A DNA stretch of 18,405 bases from an uncultured Clostridia bacterium (GTDB lineage Bacteria > Bacillota > Clostridia > Lachnospirales > Bianqueaceae), in contig CALBGL010000099.1 in NCBI GenBank assembly GCA_937892735.1, positions 1 through 18,405 of the forward strand, in the 5' to 3' direction. The position numbers and the translations under genes were made by a program. The notes under the pieces were generated by a model. It did not search any database and was not told the origin of the DNA. It saw only the letters and a list, made by a program, of their open reading frames with translations. Position 1 is the first letter of the stretch. Every line of letters begins with the position of its first letter. Below, in pieces: positions 1-7,611 of this stretch.

Positions 1-262
1 AGCCGGGGAGATAGCGGTGCCCTGTACCTGCAATCCGCTACAGCAGGGGTGATATCCATCCGAGGTTCGTATCTGTAGGGCCTGCCGCGGGTGACGCGGT
101 GTTGACAATCGGGTCTCGCGCAATAGAATCTTTCGAACCGTGTCAGGTCCGGAAGGAAGCAGCACTAAGGAAGTCCTTCTATGTGCCGTGAGGAAGCCTG
201 GTTCGAGCTGGCTGCTCGTGTAACGCCTATGGGTGCGTATCGAAGATGGATGCACGGAGCAT
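1..262 (+). ncRNA. ffs: Signal recognition particle RNA, long (Alu-containing) form, 5' end cut by the window
   Basis: This is the RNA scaffold of the signal recognition particle, which binds Ffh and targets nascent membrane and secreted proteins to the translocon. The S-domain hairpin is unmistakable: GTCAGGTCC, the GGAA tetraloop at 151-154, then GGAAGCAGCA (142-165), which is the Ffh-binding helix 8. The first ~60 bases (GGGGAGATAGCGGTGCCCTGTA... and the partner GCAGGGG) match the Alu-domain hairpins of the long Bacillus/Clostridia-type SRP RNA, so this is not the short 4.5S form. The 5' end lies outside the window. The 3' end is placed near GATGGATGCACGG and is approximate to within about 10 nt. 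A terminator follows at 278-306, and dnaX lies just downstream, a common arrangement in Firmicutes. Confidence 0.93.
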
Positions 263-277
263 GAATAAGCGATCGAT

Positions 278-306
278 GACATCTGATCCTTCGTCAGATG
301 TCTTTT
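278..306 (+). terminator. Rho-independent terminator after SRP RNA
   Basis: GACATCTGA and TCAGATGTC form a 9-bp stem around a short loop (TCCTTCG region), directly followed by TTTTT. It separates SRP RNA transcription from dnaX, whose ribosome binding site begins only about 10 nt later. Any dnaX transcript must therefore read through or start in this region; I see no convincing separate dnaX promoter. Confidence 0.85.
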
Positions 307-328
307 TCGTATTCTGGGAGGAGTATCC

Positions 329-1921
329 ATGGCATATCTTGCATTGTATCGAAAATGGCGGCCTCGTACTTTTTCCGAGGTAGTGGGTCAGGATCCGATT
401 ATGACGGCGCTGAAGAATCAGGTGAAGAGCGGGCGGATTGGCCATGCTTATCTGTTTTGCGGCACTCGAGGTACCGGCAAGACTTCTACGGCGAAGATTT
501 TTGCGCGAGCCGTGAATTGTCTGCATCCTGTGGATGGGGATCCCTGTAATGAATGTGAGCTCTGCCGGGAGGGAGAGTCGGATTTTAATATTCTGGAGAT
601 TGACGCGGCATCCAACAATGGCGTGGACAGTATCCGGGATCTGCGGGAAGAGGTGCGTTATGCGCCGGCCCGTGGCAAATATAAGATCTACATTATCGAT
701 GAAGTACACATGCTTTCGGCCAGTGCTTTTAACGCCCTCCTCAAGACGCTGGAAGAGCCGCCGGCGCATGTGATTTTTATCCTGGCAACCACGGAGCCTC
801 ATAAGATTCTGCCGACGATTCTTTCACGCTGTCAGCGGTATGATTTTCGGCGTATCAGCGCGCGGGACATCACGAATCAGTTGGTAAGGCTTGCGGAGAA
901 GGAAGGGATCCAGGCAGACGAGGATGCGCTCGCTTATATTGCGGATGCGGCAGATGGTGCTATGCGAGATGCTCTTAGCATTCTGGATCAATGTTCGGCC
1001 TTTTACATGGATCAGCGGATCACATTGGAAAAGGTGCTGGATGTCTTAGGTGCGACGGATCGCCAGTTGTTTCGGCGGATGACGCAGGTGCTGGTGAGCC
1101 GTGACCGGGTGGCCTGTCTGAAGGAACTGGAAGAGCTTTTTGCCTCGGGGCGAGATACTTCCCGCTTTCTTTTAGACTGGATCGCCTATTTGCGTAATGC
1201 ATTACTGCTGCAGATGATGGGAGAAGAGGCTCTCCATTTTATTGCGTTGCCGGAGTCGGAGCTGGCCGAGCTGCGGGGACTGTGCAGTCAGATAGGTTCC
1301 GATACGATCAGTTATTATATTGAGGCGCTGGCGCAGTTGGAGCTTTCTCTGCGCAATGCGACGGAGAAACGGATCTTGCTGGAGGTAGGGCTCTTACGAC
1401 TGTGTCGTCTGGATGATCCTTCTTCCAAAGGGATGTTGGCTCGATTGGAGCAAGTGGAGCAGAAGATGGCGCGCGGTGTGCCAATTTCAACAGTACAGCC
1501 GCAGAAAGTGCCGGTACAGGAGAAAATGACGACGCCAGAAAAGCCCGAGCAGCCAGTAAATGTACAGGCGAAAAAGGCTCGAAATGAGGGCCCAGCCGCG
1601 CTTTCTGCGCAGAAATGGGCGGAGATCAAACAGCAGCTCATGCAGGAGAACCAGGGGTATTATATTTTAAATCTAATGAAGATGTATTCGGATTCGCAGA
1701 CCGTGTATCTGGTAGCGGACCGCGCTGTGTATCGTGATCAGCTTTTGCGGCAGAATCAGGAAAAACTGCAAGATGTGGCTTCTCACATTCGAACGGCGCT
1801 GGGCCGTGATGTGGCAGTCAAGGCCGTGACAATGGATGAGTATTCTGTACAGCCGCGGCAGGGGGATGACGGATTGGACTCTCTTTTGGCCCAGATTGGC
1901 GGTCCGATTCGTGTGGAGTAG
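329..1921 (+). CDS. dnaX: DNA polymerase III subunit gamma/tau
   Basis: This is the AAA+ ATPase subunit of the replicative clamp loader. Visible landmarks in the 530-residue product are Walker A GTRGTGKT (residues 45-52), four zinc-ligand cysteines (C64, C73, C76, C79), Walker B IIDEVH (122-127), and the SRC arginine-finger motif at 166-168. The domain III helical region continues to about residue 360. A variable, charged tau-like linker (about 370-440, rich in P, Q, K) precedes a C-terminal domain. ATG 329 is chosen because GGGAGGAG lies 6 nt upstream and the family N-terminus (YLALYRKWRP) begins immediately. No obvious A-rich slippery heptamer for making a separate gamma form was noticed. 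It is followed by ybaB and recR as in most Firmicutes. Confidence 0.97.
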   Translation: MAYLALYRKWRPRTFSEVVGQDPIMTALKNQVKSGRIGHAYLFCGTRGTGKTSTAKIFARAVNCLHPVDGDPCNECELCREGESDFNILEIDAASNNGVDSIRDLREEVRYAPARGKYKIYIIDEVHMLSASAFNALLKTLEEPPAHVIFILATTEPHKILPTILSRCQRYDFRRISARDITNQLVRLAEKEGIQADEDALAYIADAADGAMRDALSILDQCSAFYMDQRITLEKVLDVLGATDRQLFRRMTQVLVSRDRVACLKELEELFASGRDTSRFLLDWIAYLRNALLLQMMGEEALHFIALPESELAELRGLCSQIGSDTISYYIEALAQLELSLRNATEKRILLEVGLLRLCRLDDPSSKGMLARLEQVEQKMARGVPISTVQPQKVPVQEKMTTPEKPEQPVNVQAKKARNEGPAALSAQKWAEIKQQLMQENQGYYILNLMKMYSDSQTVYLVADRAVYRDQLLRQNQEKLQDVASHIRTALGRDVAVKAVTMDEYSVQPRQGDDGLDSLLAQIGGPIRVE

Positions 1922-1932
1922 ATAAATTTTTC

Positions 1933-1961
1933 TTGCATTTGTACGAGGAATCAGATACAAT
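1933..1961 (+). promoter_or_regulatory. Promoter for ybaB-recR
   Basis: TTGCAT (1933-1938), a 17-bp spacer, then TACAAT (1956-1961) lie in the dnaX-ybaB gap. Transcription would start about 30 nt before the ybaB start codon, so ybaB-recR can be expressed independently of dnaX read-through. Assigned on sequence match only. Confidence 0.65.
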
Positions 1962-1996
1962 AAGGAGCAAGGAAGTTTTAGAAGGAGGATTTTGAC

Positions 1997-2350
1997 ATGG
2001 CAAAAAGAGGCGGATACAGCGGGGGAATGCCGGGGAATATGGCAAACCTGATGAAGCAGGCGCAGAAGATGCAGCGGCAGATGGAAGAGATGCAGAAGGA
2101 GCTGGAGGCCAAGACGGTGGAGGCGACGGCTGGCGGCGGGGCGGTTCGTGTTGTGGTGAATGGCCGTAAGGAATTGATGGAAGTGGAACTGAAACCAGAG
2201 GCGGTGGATCCGGATGATGTGGAGATGTTGCAGGATCTGATTGTGGCGGCGGTCAATGAAGCGCTGCGTAATGCTGACGAGATGGTGAACAGCTCGATGG
2301 GACAGATCACGGGCGGTCTGAATTTGAATCTGCCGGGCGGCATGTTCTAA
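1997..2350 (+). CDS. YbaB/EbfC family nucleoid-associated protein
   Basis: This is a small DNA-binding protein of the YbaB/EbfC family, thought to act as a dimer on the nucleoid and almost always encoded between dnaX and recR. The 117-residue product has the typical layout: a Gly/Met-rich start, a long amphipathic helix (about 16-42, NLMKQAQKMQRQMEEMQKEL), a beta-rich core with VRVVVNGRKELMEVELKPEAV (partly 50-72), and a C-terminal helix ending in a Gly-rich tail. AGAAGGAGGATTT just before ATG 1997 is a strong ribosome binding site. The stop codon is immediately followed by the recR ATG with no gap, so the two are translationally linked. The exact cellular role of the family is not settled. 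Confidence 0.95.
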   Translation: MAKRGGYSGGMPGNMANLMKQAQKMQRQMEEMQKELEAKTVEATAGGGAVRVVVNGRKELMEVELKPEAVDPDDVEMLQDLIVAAVNEALRNADEMVNSSMGQITGGLNLNLPGGMF

Positions 2351-2950
2351 ATGGAATATTTCGGGAATTCGATGGCGGAGCTGATTGATGTCCTAGCCAG
2401 GCTGCCTGGTATCGGACGGAAATCCGCTCAGCGTCTTGCTTTTCATATTATACAGATGCCACAGGAAGAGGTGGAGGATATGGCACGTGTTCTGGTGGAT
2501 GCGCGCACGCATATCCATTATTGTAAGGAATGCTGTACACTGACCGACGGAGACTTGTGCCCTATCTGCGCGGATGCTACGCGGGATCACAGTGTGATCA
2601 TGGTGGTGGAGGATTCCCGCGATATGGCGGCCTATGAGCGCACGAAGCAGTACAGAGGCTTGTATCACATTCTTCACGGCGTCATCTCTCCATTGAATGG
2701 TGTAACGCCAGTGGATCTTAAGATTAAAGAGCTGCTGGAGAGGCTGAAGGATGAGCGTGTACAGGAGATCATCCTGGCGACAAACCCCACGGTTGAGGGG
2801 GAGACGACAGCTATGTATATCGCCAGACTTGTGAAGCCACTCGGCATTAAAGTCAGCCGCATTGCGAATGGCGTTCCGGTGGGCGGCGACTTGGAGTATA
2901 TTGACGAGATGACATTGACTCGTGCCCTGGAAGGTCGTACAGATTATTAA
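2351..2950 (+). CDS. recR: Recombination mediator protein RecR
   Basis: RecR works with RecO (and RecF) to load RecA onto gapped DNA. The 199-residue product has the full family architecture: a helix-hairpin-helix segment (RLPGIGRKSAQRLAF, about 17-31), a four-cysteine zinc finger (C58, C61, C70, C73), and a Toprim domain beginning VMVVEDSRDM (83-92) with the conserved HGVISPLNG stretch (109-117). The length is normal and no key residue is missing. The ATG abuts the ybaB stop codon, and the upstream gene's end contains no separate strong ribosome binding site, so translational coupling is likely. A clear terminator follows at 2955-2990. Confidence 0.97.
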   Translation: MEYFGNSMAELIDVLARLPGIGRKSAQRLAFHIIQMPQEEVEDMARVLVDARTHIHYCKECCTLTDGDLCPICADATRDHSVIMVVEDSRDMAAYERTKQYRGLYHILHGVISPLNGVTPVDLKIKELLERLKDERVQEIILATNPTVEGETTAMYIARLVKPLGIKVSRIANGVPVGGDLEYIDEMTLTRALEGRTDY

Positions 2951-2954
2951 AAAT

Positions 2955-2990
2955 CCGGCTTTAGATCTATGGATCTAAGGCCGTTTTTTT
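2955..2990 (+). terminator. Rho-independent terminator after recR
   Basis: CCGGCTTTAGATC pairs with GGATCTAAGGCCG (small mismatch in the middle), and seven T residues follow. It closes the dnaX-ybaB-recR unit just before the 52-bp repeat array, so the array is not expected to be part of the recR mRNA. Confidence 0.9.
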
Positions 2991-2994
2991 ATGT

Positions 2995-3680
2995 ATGGCG
3001 TAGGGGGCCTGGGGAATACGCCAAAGGCAGCAGTGCGGAGCTGGGAGACGTCAGGGGCGTATACTATATACGCCAAGAGGAGCAGTGCGGGAATGGGAGA
3101 CACTAGGAGCGTATACTTTATACGCCAAGAGGAGCAGTGCGGAGCTGGGAGACGCTAGGGGCGTATACTTTATACGCCGAGGGGAGCAGTGCGGGAATGG
3201 GAGACACTAGGAGCGTATACTTTATACGCCAAAGGCAGCAGTGCGGGAATGGGAGACACTAGGGGCGTATACTTTATACGCCAAGGGCAGCAGTGCGGAG
3301 CTGGGAGACACTAGGGGCGTGAGGGGAGCAGTGTGGGAATGGGAGACGTCAGGGGCGTATACTTTATACGCCAAGAGGAGCAGTACGGGAATGGGAGACG
3401 TCAGGGGCGTATACTATATACGCCAAGAGGAGCAGTGCGGAGCTAGGAGACACTAGGGGCGTATACTTTATACGCCGAGGGCAGCAGTGCGGAGCTGGGA
3501 GACACTAGGAGCGTATACTTTATACGCCAAGGGCAGCAGTGCGGAGCTGGGAGACACTAGGAGCGTATACTTTATACGCCGAGGGGAGCAGTACGGAGCT
3601 GGGAGACACTAGGAGCGTATACTATATACGCCAAGAGGAGCAGTGCGGAGCTGCGAGTTGTCAGAAGCGTAGAAAATATC
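2995..3680. repeat. 52-bp-period tandem array carrying a 19-bp palindrome per unit
   Basis: Units begin with AGCAG at 3029, 3081, 3133, 3185, 3237, 3289, 3327, 3379, 3431, 3483, 3535 and 3587, a constant 52-bp step except for one 38-bp unit (3289-3326) that has lost 14 bp. Flanking degenerate half-units at 2995-3028 and 3639-3680 mark the worn edges. Eleven units carry the palindrome GGCGTATACTTTATACGCC or its CTA-centre variant (some begin GAGCG). The remaining 33 bp alternate between a few fixed variants: GCGGAGCTGGG or GCGGGAATGGG, then GACACTAGG, GACGTCAGG or GACGCTAGG, then AAGAGG, GAGGGG, AAGGGC or similar. These combine like a mosaic. No long reading frame keeps repeating, because 52 is not a multiple of 3. 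I know no named family for it. Confidence 0.95.
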
Positions 3681-3714
3681 CTGAAATAGGATAAGTATAT
3701 TTTTGAAAATGACG

Positions 3715-3740
3715 TAAAAAATACCCATCAAAAAGATGGG
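3715..3740 (-). terminator. Minus-strand terminator downstream of the nuclease-like gene
   Basis: Read on the minus strand, CCCATC, a loop of five T, and GATGGG form a stem followed by TATTTTTT. It lies about 100 bp past the stop codon at 3842 and before the repeat array. Besides this hairpin, the stretch 3681-3841 shows nothing I can assign. Confidence 0.75.
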
Positions 3741-3841
3741 GACACTATAGGAACGGAGATAGTAGAGAAGAGAAACATGGAATATTGTTGCATGTTAATG
3801 GGGACGGATTTTCGGAAGGCAAAACGGATAATCTTGAAATC

Positions 3842-4567
3842 TCACGTTTTTTTCATAAATTTGCGAGCCTTATGCACGGAAATTAGCTTAAATTCGACCA
3901 GCTTTTTTACGAAATCTCGCAGGTCAATGTAGGAGTTGTGCGCGTCCCGGTTGTGCTGCTCTCCGGTCAGTAGTAAATTTGTGCTTTTTTCATAATGGAT
4001 CTGCGCATACATTTCGAGCTTTCTTTTTTGGTCGCGTCGATATTGCTCATTATTCATCATTCCCAAATGTTCCCATACGGTCATGTCCGGGAGGACGAAA
4101 TCGGGTAAACAGAATCCATAGCCGGGGATTTCCCAGCAAGGCTCGTATTGGTTGGGGACTTGGAGCAATAGGAGAAGAAGAGAGATGATGATCTCTGTCT
4201 TCGAGCGGCGAGGCGTACCATCCAGATAGATGTTGCTCTTTCTCTCGGTATAGATTTCAGCGCTGCTTGTGGGATCGGCAGGCAGACCAAAATCCAGGAA
4301 AAATTGCACACGAGATCGAACGGCTTGGCGTTCCTCTTTGGCAACCTGAGATTTCAGCGCGCGGAGTTCTGTTTTGAGCTTTTTTTTCTGCTGATATGCT
4401 TGTAGAGTCTGTTCGAGTTCGTTGGGCGGAATGCGTTCCTGGACACGCTGGTTGTTTTTCATATATTGCTTATAGTAGTATTTATGCTTTTTGCGTGAAA
4501 TGCAGTAGGGCACACACTGGCGGATTGCGAACACGAGCCGAGTGATACGGACAGCGATATCTTCCAT
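3842..4567 (-). CDS. Putative PD-(D/E)XK-type nuclease domain protein
   Basis: I do not recognise a named gene. The 241-residue product has a basic, probably coiled-coil N-terminal half (about 25-85, many K/R/Q/E) and a C-terminal half resembling PD-(D/E)XK-fold nucleases found in many Firmicute hypothetical proteins. It has a helix with E125 (RSKTEIIIS), then Y141, then PDF (155-157), WEHLGM (165-170), and a following helix with K183 (RKLEMY). In this superfamily the Glu, Asp and Glu/His positions form the metal site; that reading here is inference. It starts at ATG 4567 behind AAAGGAGG, with its own promoter at 4595-4623 and a terminator at 3715-3740, so it is a single-gene unit. Its neighbour downstream is the palindromic repeat array. 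It has no signal peptide, so it should act in the cytoplasm. Confidence 0.7.
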   Translation of the reverse strand: MEDIAVRITRLVFAIRQCVPYCISRKKHKYYYKQYMKNNQRVQERIPPNELEQTLQAYQQKKKLKTELRALKSQVAKEERQAVRSRVQFFLDFGLPADPTSSAEIYTERKSNIYLDGTPRRSKTEIIISLLLLLLQVPNQYEPCWEIPGYGFCLPDFVLPDMTVWEHLGMMNNEQYRRDQKRKLEMYAQIHYEKSTNLLLTGEQHNRDAHNSYIDLRDFVKKLVEFKLISVHKARKFMKKT

Positions 4568-4594
4568 AAGAAGCCTCCTTTCTGGCGTCTATTG

Positions 4595-4623
4595 AGTATA
4601 TCAGAAAGGAGACTGAATTGCAA
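4595..4623 (-). promoter_or_regulatory. Promoter for the nuclease-like gene
   Basis: On the minus strand TTGCAA (4618-4623) and TATACT (4595-4600) are separated by exactly 17 bp. Transcription would start near 4588, giving a leader of about 20 nt before ATG 4567. No strong terminator is visible between bofA and this promoter, so read-through from bofA is also possible. Confidence 0.7.
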
Positions 4624-4649
4624 GAAAATATAGAATTTTTGCAATTTGT

Positions 4650-4907
4650 TTATATCCAAAATCCCCATAGGATCAGGAGAATCAGGCCTGGAAGACCCAG
4701 GAACATACAGATGAGCAGGGTCCATAGATTGACGCCGATGGGAAAGACGGGCCATATCTCCGCGATGATGGACAGAGCCAGCATGCCGAATAGGACGTTA
4801 AAAACCAGGCGCAGAGCCAGGCGAAAAAAGCGAGGGGAGATCATGGCCAAGACGGAAAGGGAAAGGATTATAATACCGCATAAGATTAAGGCTTCGGTTC
4901 CGGACAT
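4650..4907 (-). CDS. bofA: BofA family membrane protein (pro-sigma-K processing control)
   Basis: In Bacillus, BofA sits in the outer forespore membrane with SpoIVFA and holds the SpoIVFB protease inactive until sigma-K is needed. The 85-residue product is nearly all membrane: hydrophobic segments at about 5-24, 30-50 and 61-83. The family signature lies in its last third: GVNLWT (58-63) followed by LGLPG (70-74). The start at ATG 4907 follows AAAGGATG with normal spacing. bofA usually follows recR in the same direction in Firmicutes; here it is on the opposite strand, with about 1.7 kb (repeat array plus nuclease-like gene) in between. Its function in Clostridia, several of which lack SpoIVFB-type control, is less certain. 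Confidence 0.8.
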   Translation of the reverse strand: MSGTEALILCGIIILSLSVLAMISPRFFRLALRLVFNVLFGMLALSIIAEIWPVFPIGVNLWTLLICMFLGLPGLILLILWGFWI

Positions 4908-4971
4908 GCATCGTCATCCTTTGCATTATTGTTGTACAATGTATGCATGACCGACGTATTATATGCAGGAA

Positions 4972-6357
4972 TTACTGTACGTCCGTTTCTACGACGAGGG
5001 CAGGACGCAGATCTGAGCCCGTAGGCAGCACTTCATAATGATCGAGATAGAGACCATGTACATGGCGGGCCCACAGACCATAGGCGGGAGCGTCGCCCAT
5101 ATCGTCGATCATATGCGCATCAGGGTATACGCCGTACATCTCGGGAATATCGGTTTCAGACAATACAGGTTTCAGGGAGGTGCGCTGGTGAAGATGAATG
5201 TTTTTCAGCGCGATTTCTTCAATGGCCTTTTCTGGAATACCGATGAAGTAAGAGCCGCGCGGGCCGTTCTCCTCACCGTCGATGTCCTCGAAGAGAATGT
5301 GCCGCATGGTACTCAGCGGAGGTACGGGATCCTCGGGTTTTACACGCCCTCGTTTTTCTAGGCGCAGGAAGAAGGGGCTCATAGCGCGTACGATATGAAT
5401 ATGATGCACCCAGATGTTTTCTACATTACCGCCGTCTACGGCTTCCCAGGAAAAAGCGGAATCGGAATCTGCGTGTTTGATCCGGCGCATCTCTTCCGAG
5501 ACACCGCCTACAGTGCAGTTTCGTATCAGGACGTTGCGAAAATCGCCCTGAGAATCGGTGCCGAATTTGATGGCGTTGCAGGAAGATAGGAAAAGGCTGT
5601 CTTCTACCAGGATGTTTTCGCCATTCATCTGGGAGGCGCCTTTGAAGCAGAGCGCATCGTCACCGGAGCTGACTTCACATCGTCTCACAATGACGTTACG
5701 GCAGCCATCGATATCAATGCCATCATTATTGTAATTGGCCTGATTTTCCACATGAATGTCTTCCATCAGAAGGTTCTCACAGTGCAAATAATTCTGCATC
5801 CAACAGGCGGCATCTTTTAGGGTAATGTCTTTGATATGTACATTGCTGCAATCCAAAAAGCGCATGAGAAAAGGTCTGCCGGGCGTCCCATGGGCAGTTT
5901 CCTCACCGGGGAAGTGATGCCCTTGTCCATTGATCTCGCCATGTCCGCAGATAGAGACATTTTCACATCCTTCTGCAAAGATCAGAGATTGATGCATTCC
6001 CATATTGGTATCCTGCACAGTGCGCCTGCGCGCGATATGCTCTGGGTAGTCTGTCAGATGGGGACTTCCCAGCAATCGGGAACCATCGGCAACTTCCAGG
6101 CGAATCCCAGAACGCAGGACTAGAGTACCGGATACATAATCTCCCCGTGAAAGCAGAACGGTACCACCCCCTTTAACCGCCGCCGTATCGATGGCTTTTT
6201 GAATGAAGGACGTGGCGAGTTCGCCGGTATATCCGCATTGCTCGGGCGTAATGACGAGGTCAGAACCCTGCCAGCCATGCAGTGACCGGGTTAATTCTTC
6301 GGCCATCTGCGCAAGACGAGTTCTAAGAGAAACAGTCCAAGATGGTAATATAGACAT
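4972..6357 (-). CDS. Glycoside hydrolase family 28 (polygalacturonase-like)
   Basis: GH28 enzymes hydrolyse alpha-1,4 bonds in galacturonan or rhamnogalacturonan with a right-handed beta-helix. The 461-residue product shows GH28-like catalytic motifs: NND (210-212, in NNDGIDIDG) and SGDD (231-234, followed by ALCFKG). A basic RRIKHAD segment (291-297) is near the usual RIK position, and the family's C-terminal signature APAYGLWARHVHGL (PAYGLxxRH) is present. The canonical GHG motif is replaced by SCNAIKFGT (259-267), so substrate or mechanism may differ. ATG 6357 is chosen because GAGGAG lies 8 nt upstream; a longer frame to 6474 crosses the predicted promoter. No signal peptide is visible, so it probably acts inside the cell on imported oligosaccharides. 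It is divergent from the dehydrogenase operon. Confidence 0.85.
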   Translation of the reverse strand: MSILPSWTVSLRTRLAQMAEELTRSLHGWQGSDLVITPEQCGYTGELATSFIQKAIDTAAVKGGGTVLLSRGDYVSGTLVLRSGIRLEVADGSRLLGSPHLTDYPEHIARRRTVQDTNMGMHQSLIFAEGCENVSICGHGEINGQGHHFPGEETAHGTPGRPFLMRFLDCSNVHIKDITLKDAACWMQNYLHCENLLMEDIHVENQANYNNDGIDIDGCRNVIVRRCEVSSGDDALCFKGASQMNGENILVEDSLFLSSCNAIKFGTDSQGDFRNVLIRNCTVGGVSEEMRRIKHADSDSAFSWEAVDGGNVENIWVHHIHIVRAMSPFFLRLEKRGRVKPEDPVPPLSTMRHILFEDIDGEENGPRGSYFIGIPEKAIEEIALKNIHLHQRTSLKPVLSETDIPEMYGVYPDAHMIDDMGDAPAYGLWARHVHGLYLDHYEVLPTGSDLRPALVVETDVQ

Positions 6358-6432
6358 AGAATTCACTCCTCTTCTGTGGTTGAGATTCACAAGTTCCAAA
6401 AACATGAAATGGAAACTTGCCAGGTTATGTCT

Positions 6433-6461
6433 ATTATAGCGAAAAATATTATGAAGGTAAA
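6433..6461 (-). promoter_or_regulatory. Promoter for the GH28 gene, with a nearby inverted repeat
   Basis: On the minus strand TTTACC (6456-6461), a 17-bp spacer and TATAAT (6433-6438) precede the GH28 gene, giving a leader of about 70 nt. Within that leader, AAGTTCC and GGAAACTT (about 6392-6417) form an imperfect inverted repeat around 13 nt, a possible operator. The operator reading is a guess. Confidence 0.6.
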
Positions 6462-6575
6462 GGGGAGAACCCAAAAAGTAAAGAATGAAGGAATGGTTCG
6501 TATCAGCAAAGAGGGAACATTATATTAGAACAATAAAAAGAAAATAGCCCCTGTATTAAAATGTTATAAAACCTA

Positions 6576-6603
6576 TTGCATTCTTCTTGTTCTGTTCTAA
6601 AAT
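6576..6603 (+). promoter_or_regulatory. Promoter for the dehydrogenase-antiporter operon
   Basis: TTGCAT (6576-6581), a 16-bp spacer and TAAAAT (6598-6603) lie 38 bp before the ATG at 6642. The -10 region overlaps TGTTCTAA (6593-6600), whose exact inverted copy TTAGAACA sits at 6525-6532. Confidence 0.55.
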
Positions 6604-6641
6604 GGCAGTGTATTAAATCATTTGAAAGAGAGGATTCCACT

Positions 6642-7592
6642 ATGAAAACCATGGGTTTTATAAACAGTCATAAAGAAAATGAAAAGAGAATTGCCGTTCT
6701 CCCAAAGGATTTGGAAGGACTTTCAGAGATTTCCACGGTCCTTTTCTTGGAAAAGGGATATGGATCGAATCTTGGAATTCTGGATGAGGACTATCGTGCG
6801 GTTGGAGCACAGATCCAAAGTAGGAATTATATTCTGGAAAACTGCGATATTATCTGCGATGTCAAGGCAGGAGACGCAGAATATATGCAGGATCTCGCGG
6901 AGGGGAAAACCATCTTTGGATGGGTGCATCCGCATGTTTGTGAGGAGATGAAACAGCTTTTGCTGGAAAAACGGTTTTCAGTTTATGCGTGGGAAGAAAT
7001 GATAGACAATGGGATGCAAGTGTTTTACCGCAATAACGAGCTTGCAGGGGAAGCTTCGGTTATGCATGCGGCACAGTGTTGCGGTATACTTTTGGAAGGG
7101 AAAAAGGTGGCGGTGATCGGCCGCGGGAATACGGCACAGGGGGCGATCCGTGCGTTGAATCGAGGCGGCGCGAATGTGACTGTGTACGGCAGAAAGCAGG
7201 AGACTAAATTCCGCAATGATTTAGGAATGTATGATATCATCGTGAACGCGGTACTTTGGGATCCTAAGCGTAATGATCACATTATTGATCGCGCTTGTCT
7301 GAAACGCATGAGACGGGGCACACTGCTGGTGGATGTAAGCTGTGATGAACATGGGGCAGTGGAGACGTGTCTGCCTACGCATTTTAACGATCCTATCTAT
7401 ACAGTGGATGGTGTCATTCATTATTGCGTAGATCATTCCCCAAGCATTTACTTCCGATCCGCATCTGAATATATCAGTTGTCAGGTTAAGAGATTTATTC
7501 GTCCATTAGTAATGGACGAAAGTGATGAGGTTCTGGAAAGCGGTCATATTATAGAGAATGGCAGAATGATCCTGGCAGAGAGCTGCAGGTAG
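6642..7592 (+). CDS. N5-(carboxyethyl)ornithine synthase-like dehydrogenase
   Basis: The family (alanine dehydrogenase/PNT-related) includes the lactococcal enzyme that joins pyruvate to the side-chain amine of ornithine or lysine using NADPH, making N5-(1-carboxyethyl)ornithine or N6-(1-carboxyethyl)lysine. The 316-residue product matches the family length (about 313). It starts with the family N-terminus (GFINSHKENEKRIAVLP), has a Rossmann motif VAVIGRGNTAQGA (157-169), and ends the second strand with VYGRK (181-185), basic residues that favour NADP over NAD. VDVSCDEHGAVET (230-242) matches the AlaDH-type catalytic region. ATG 6642 is preferred over the earlier frame opening because AAGAGAGG lies just upstream and the protein aligns from there. 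The NhaC gene follows after 19 bp in the same operon. Whether it runs in synthesis or breakdown cannot be read from sequence. Confidence 0.8.
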   Translation: MKTMGFINSHKENEKRIAVLPKDLEGLSEISTVLFLEKGYGSNLGILDEDYRAVGAQIQSRNYILENCDIICDVKAGDAEYMQDLAEGKTIFGWVHPHVCEEMKQLLLEKRFSVYAWEEMIDNGMQVFYRNNELAGEASVMHAAQCCGILLEGKKVAVIGRGNTAQGAIRALNRGGANVTVYGRKQETKFRNDLGMYDIIVNAVLWDPKRNDHIIDRACLKRMRRGTLLVDVSCDEHGAVETCLPTHFNDPIYTVDGVIHYCVDHSPSIYFRSASEYISCQVKRFIRPLVMDESDEVLESGHIIENGRMILAESCR

Positions 7593-7611
7593 ATTTGGAG
7601 GATCAGAAATT

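Noticed and set aside
3241..3456. 71-residue open frame inside the 52-bp array
   Set aside because: The unit is not a multiple of three, so the frame changes with each copy; the reading is a by-product of the repeat and has no ribosome binding site.
2995..3680. CRISPR array (19-bp palindromic repeat with 33-bp spacers)
   Set aside because: The 33-bp intervals are near-identical variants of each other, not unique spacers, and no cas genes are present.
6358..6474. Longer N-terminus of the GH28 protein
   Set aside because: The extension overlaps the predicted promoter and lacks a ribosome binding site, whereas ATG 6357 has GAGGAG 8 nt upstream.
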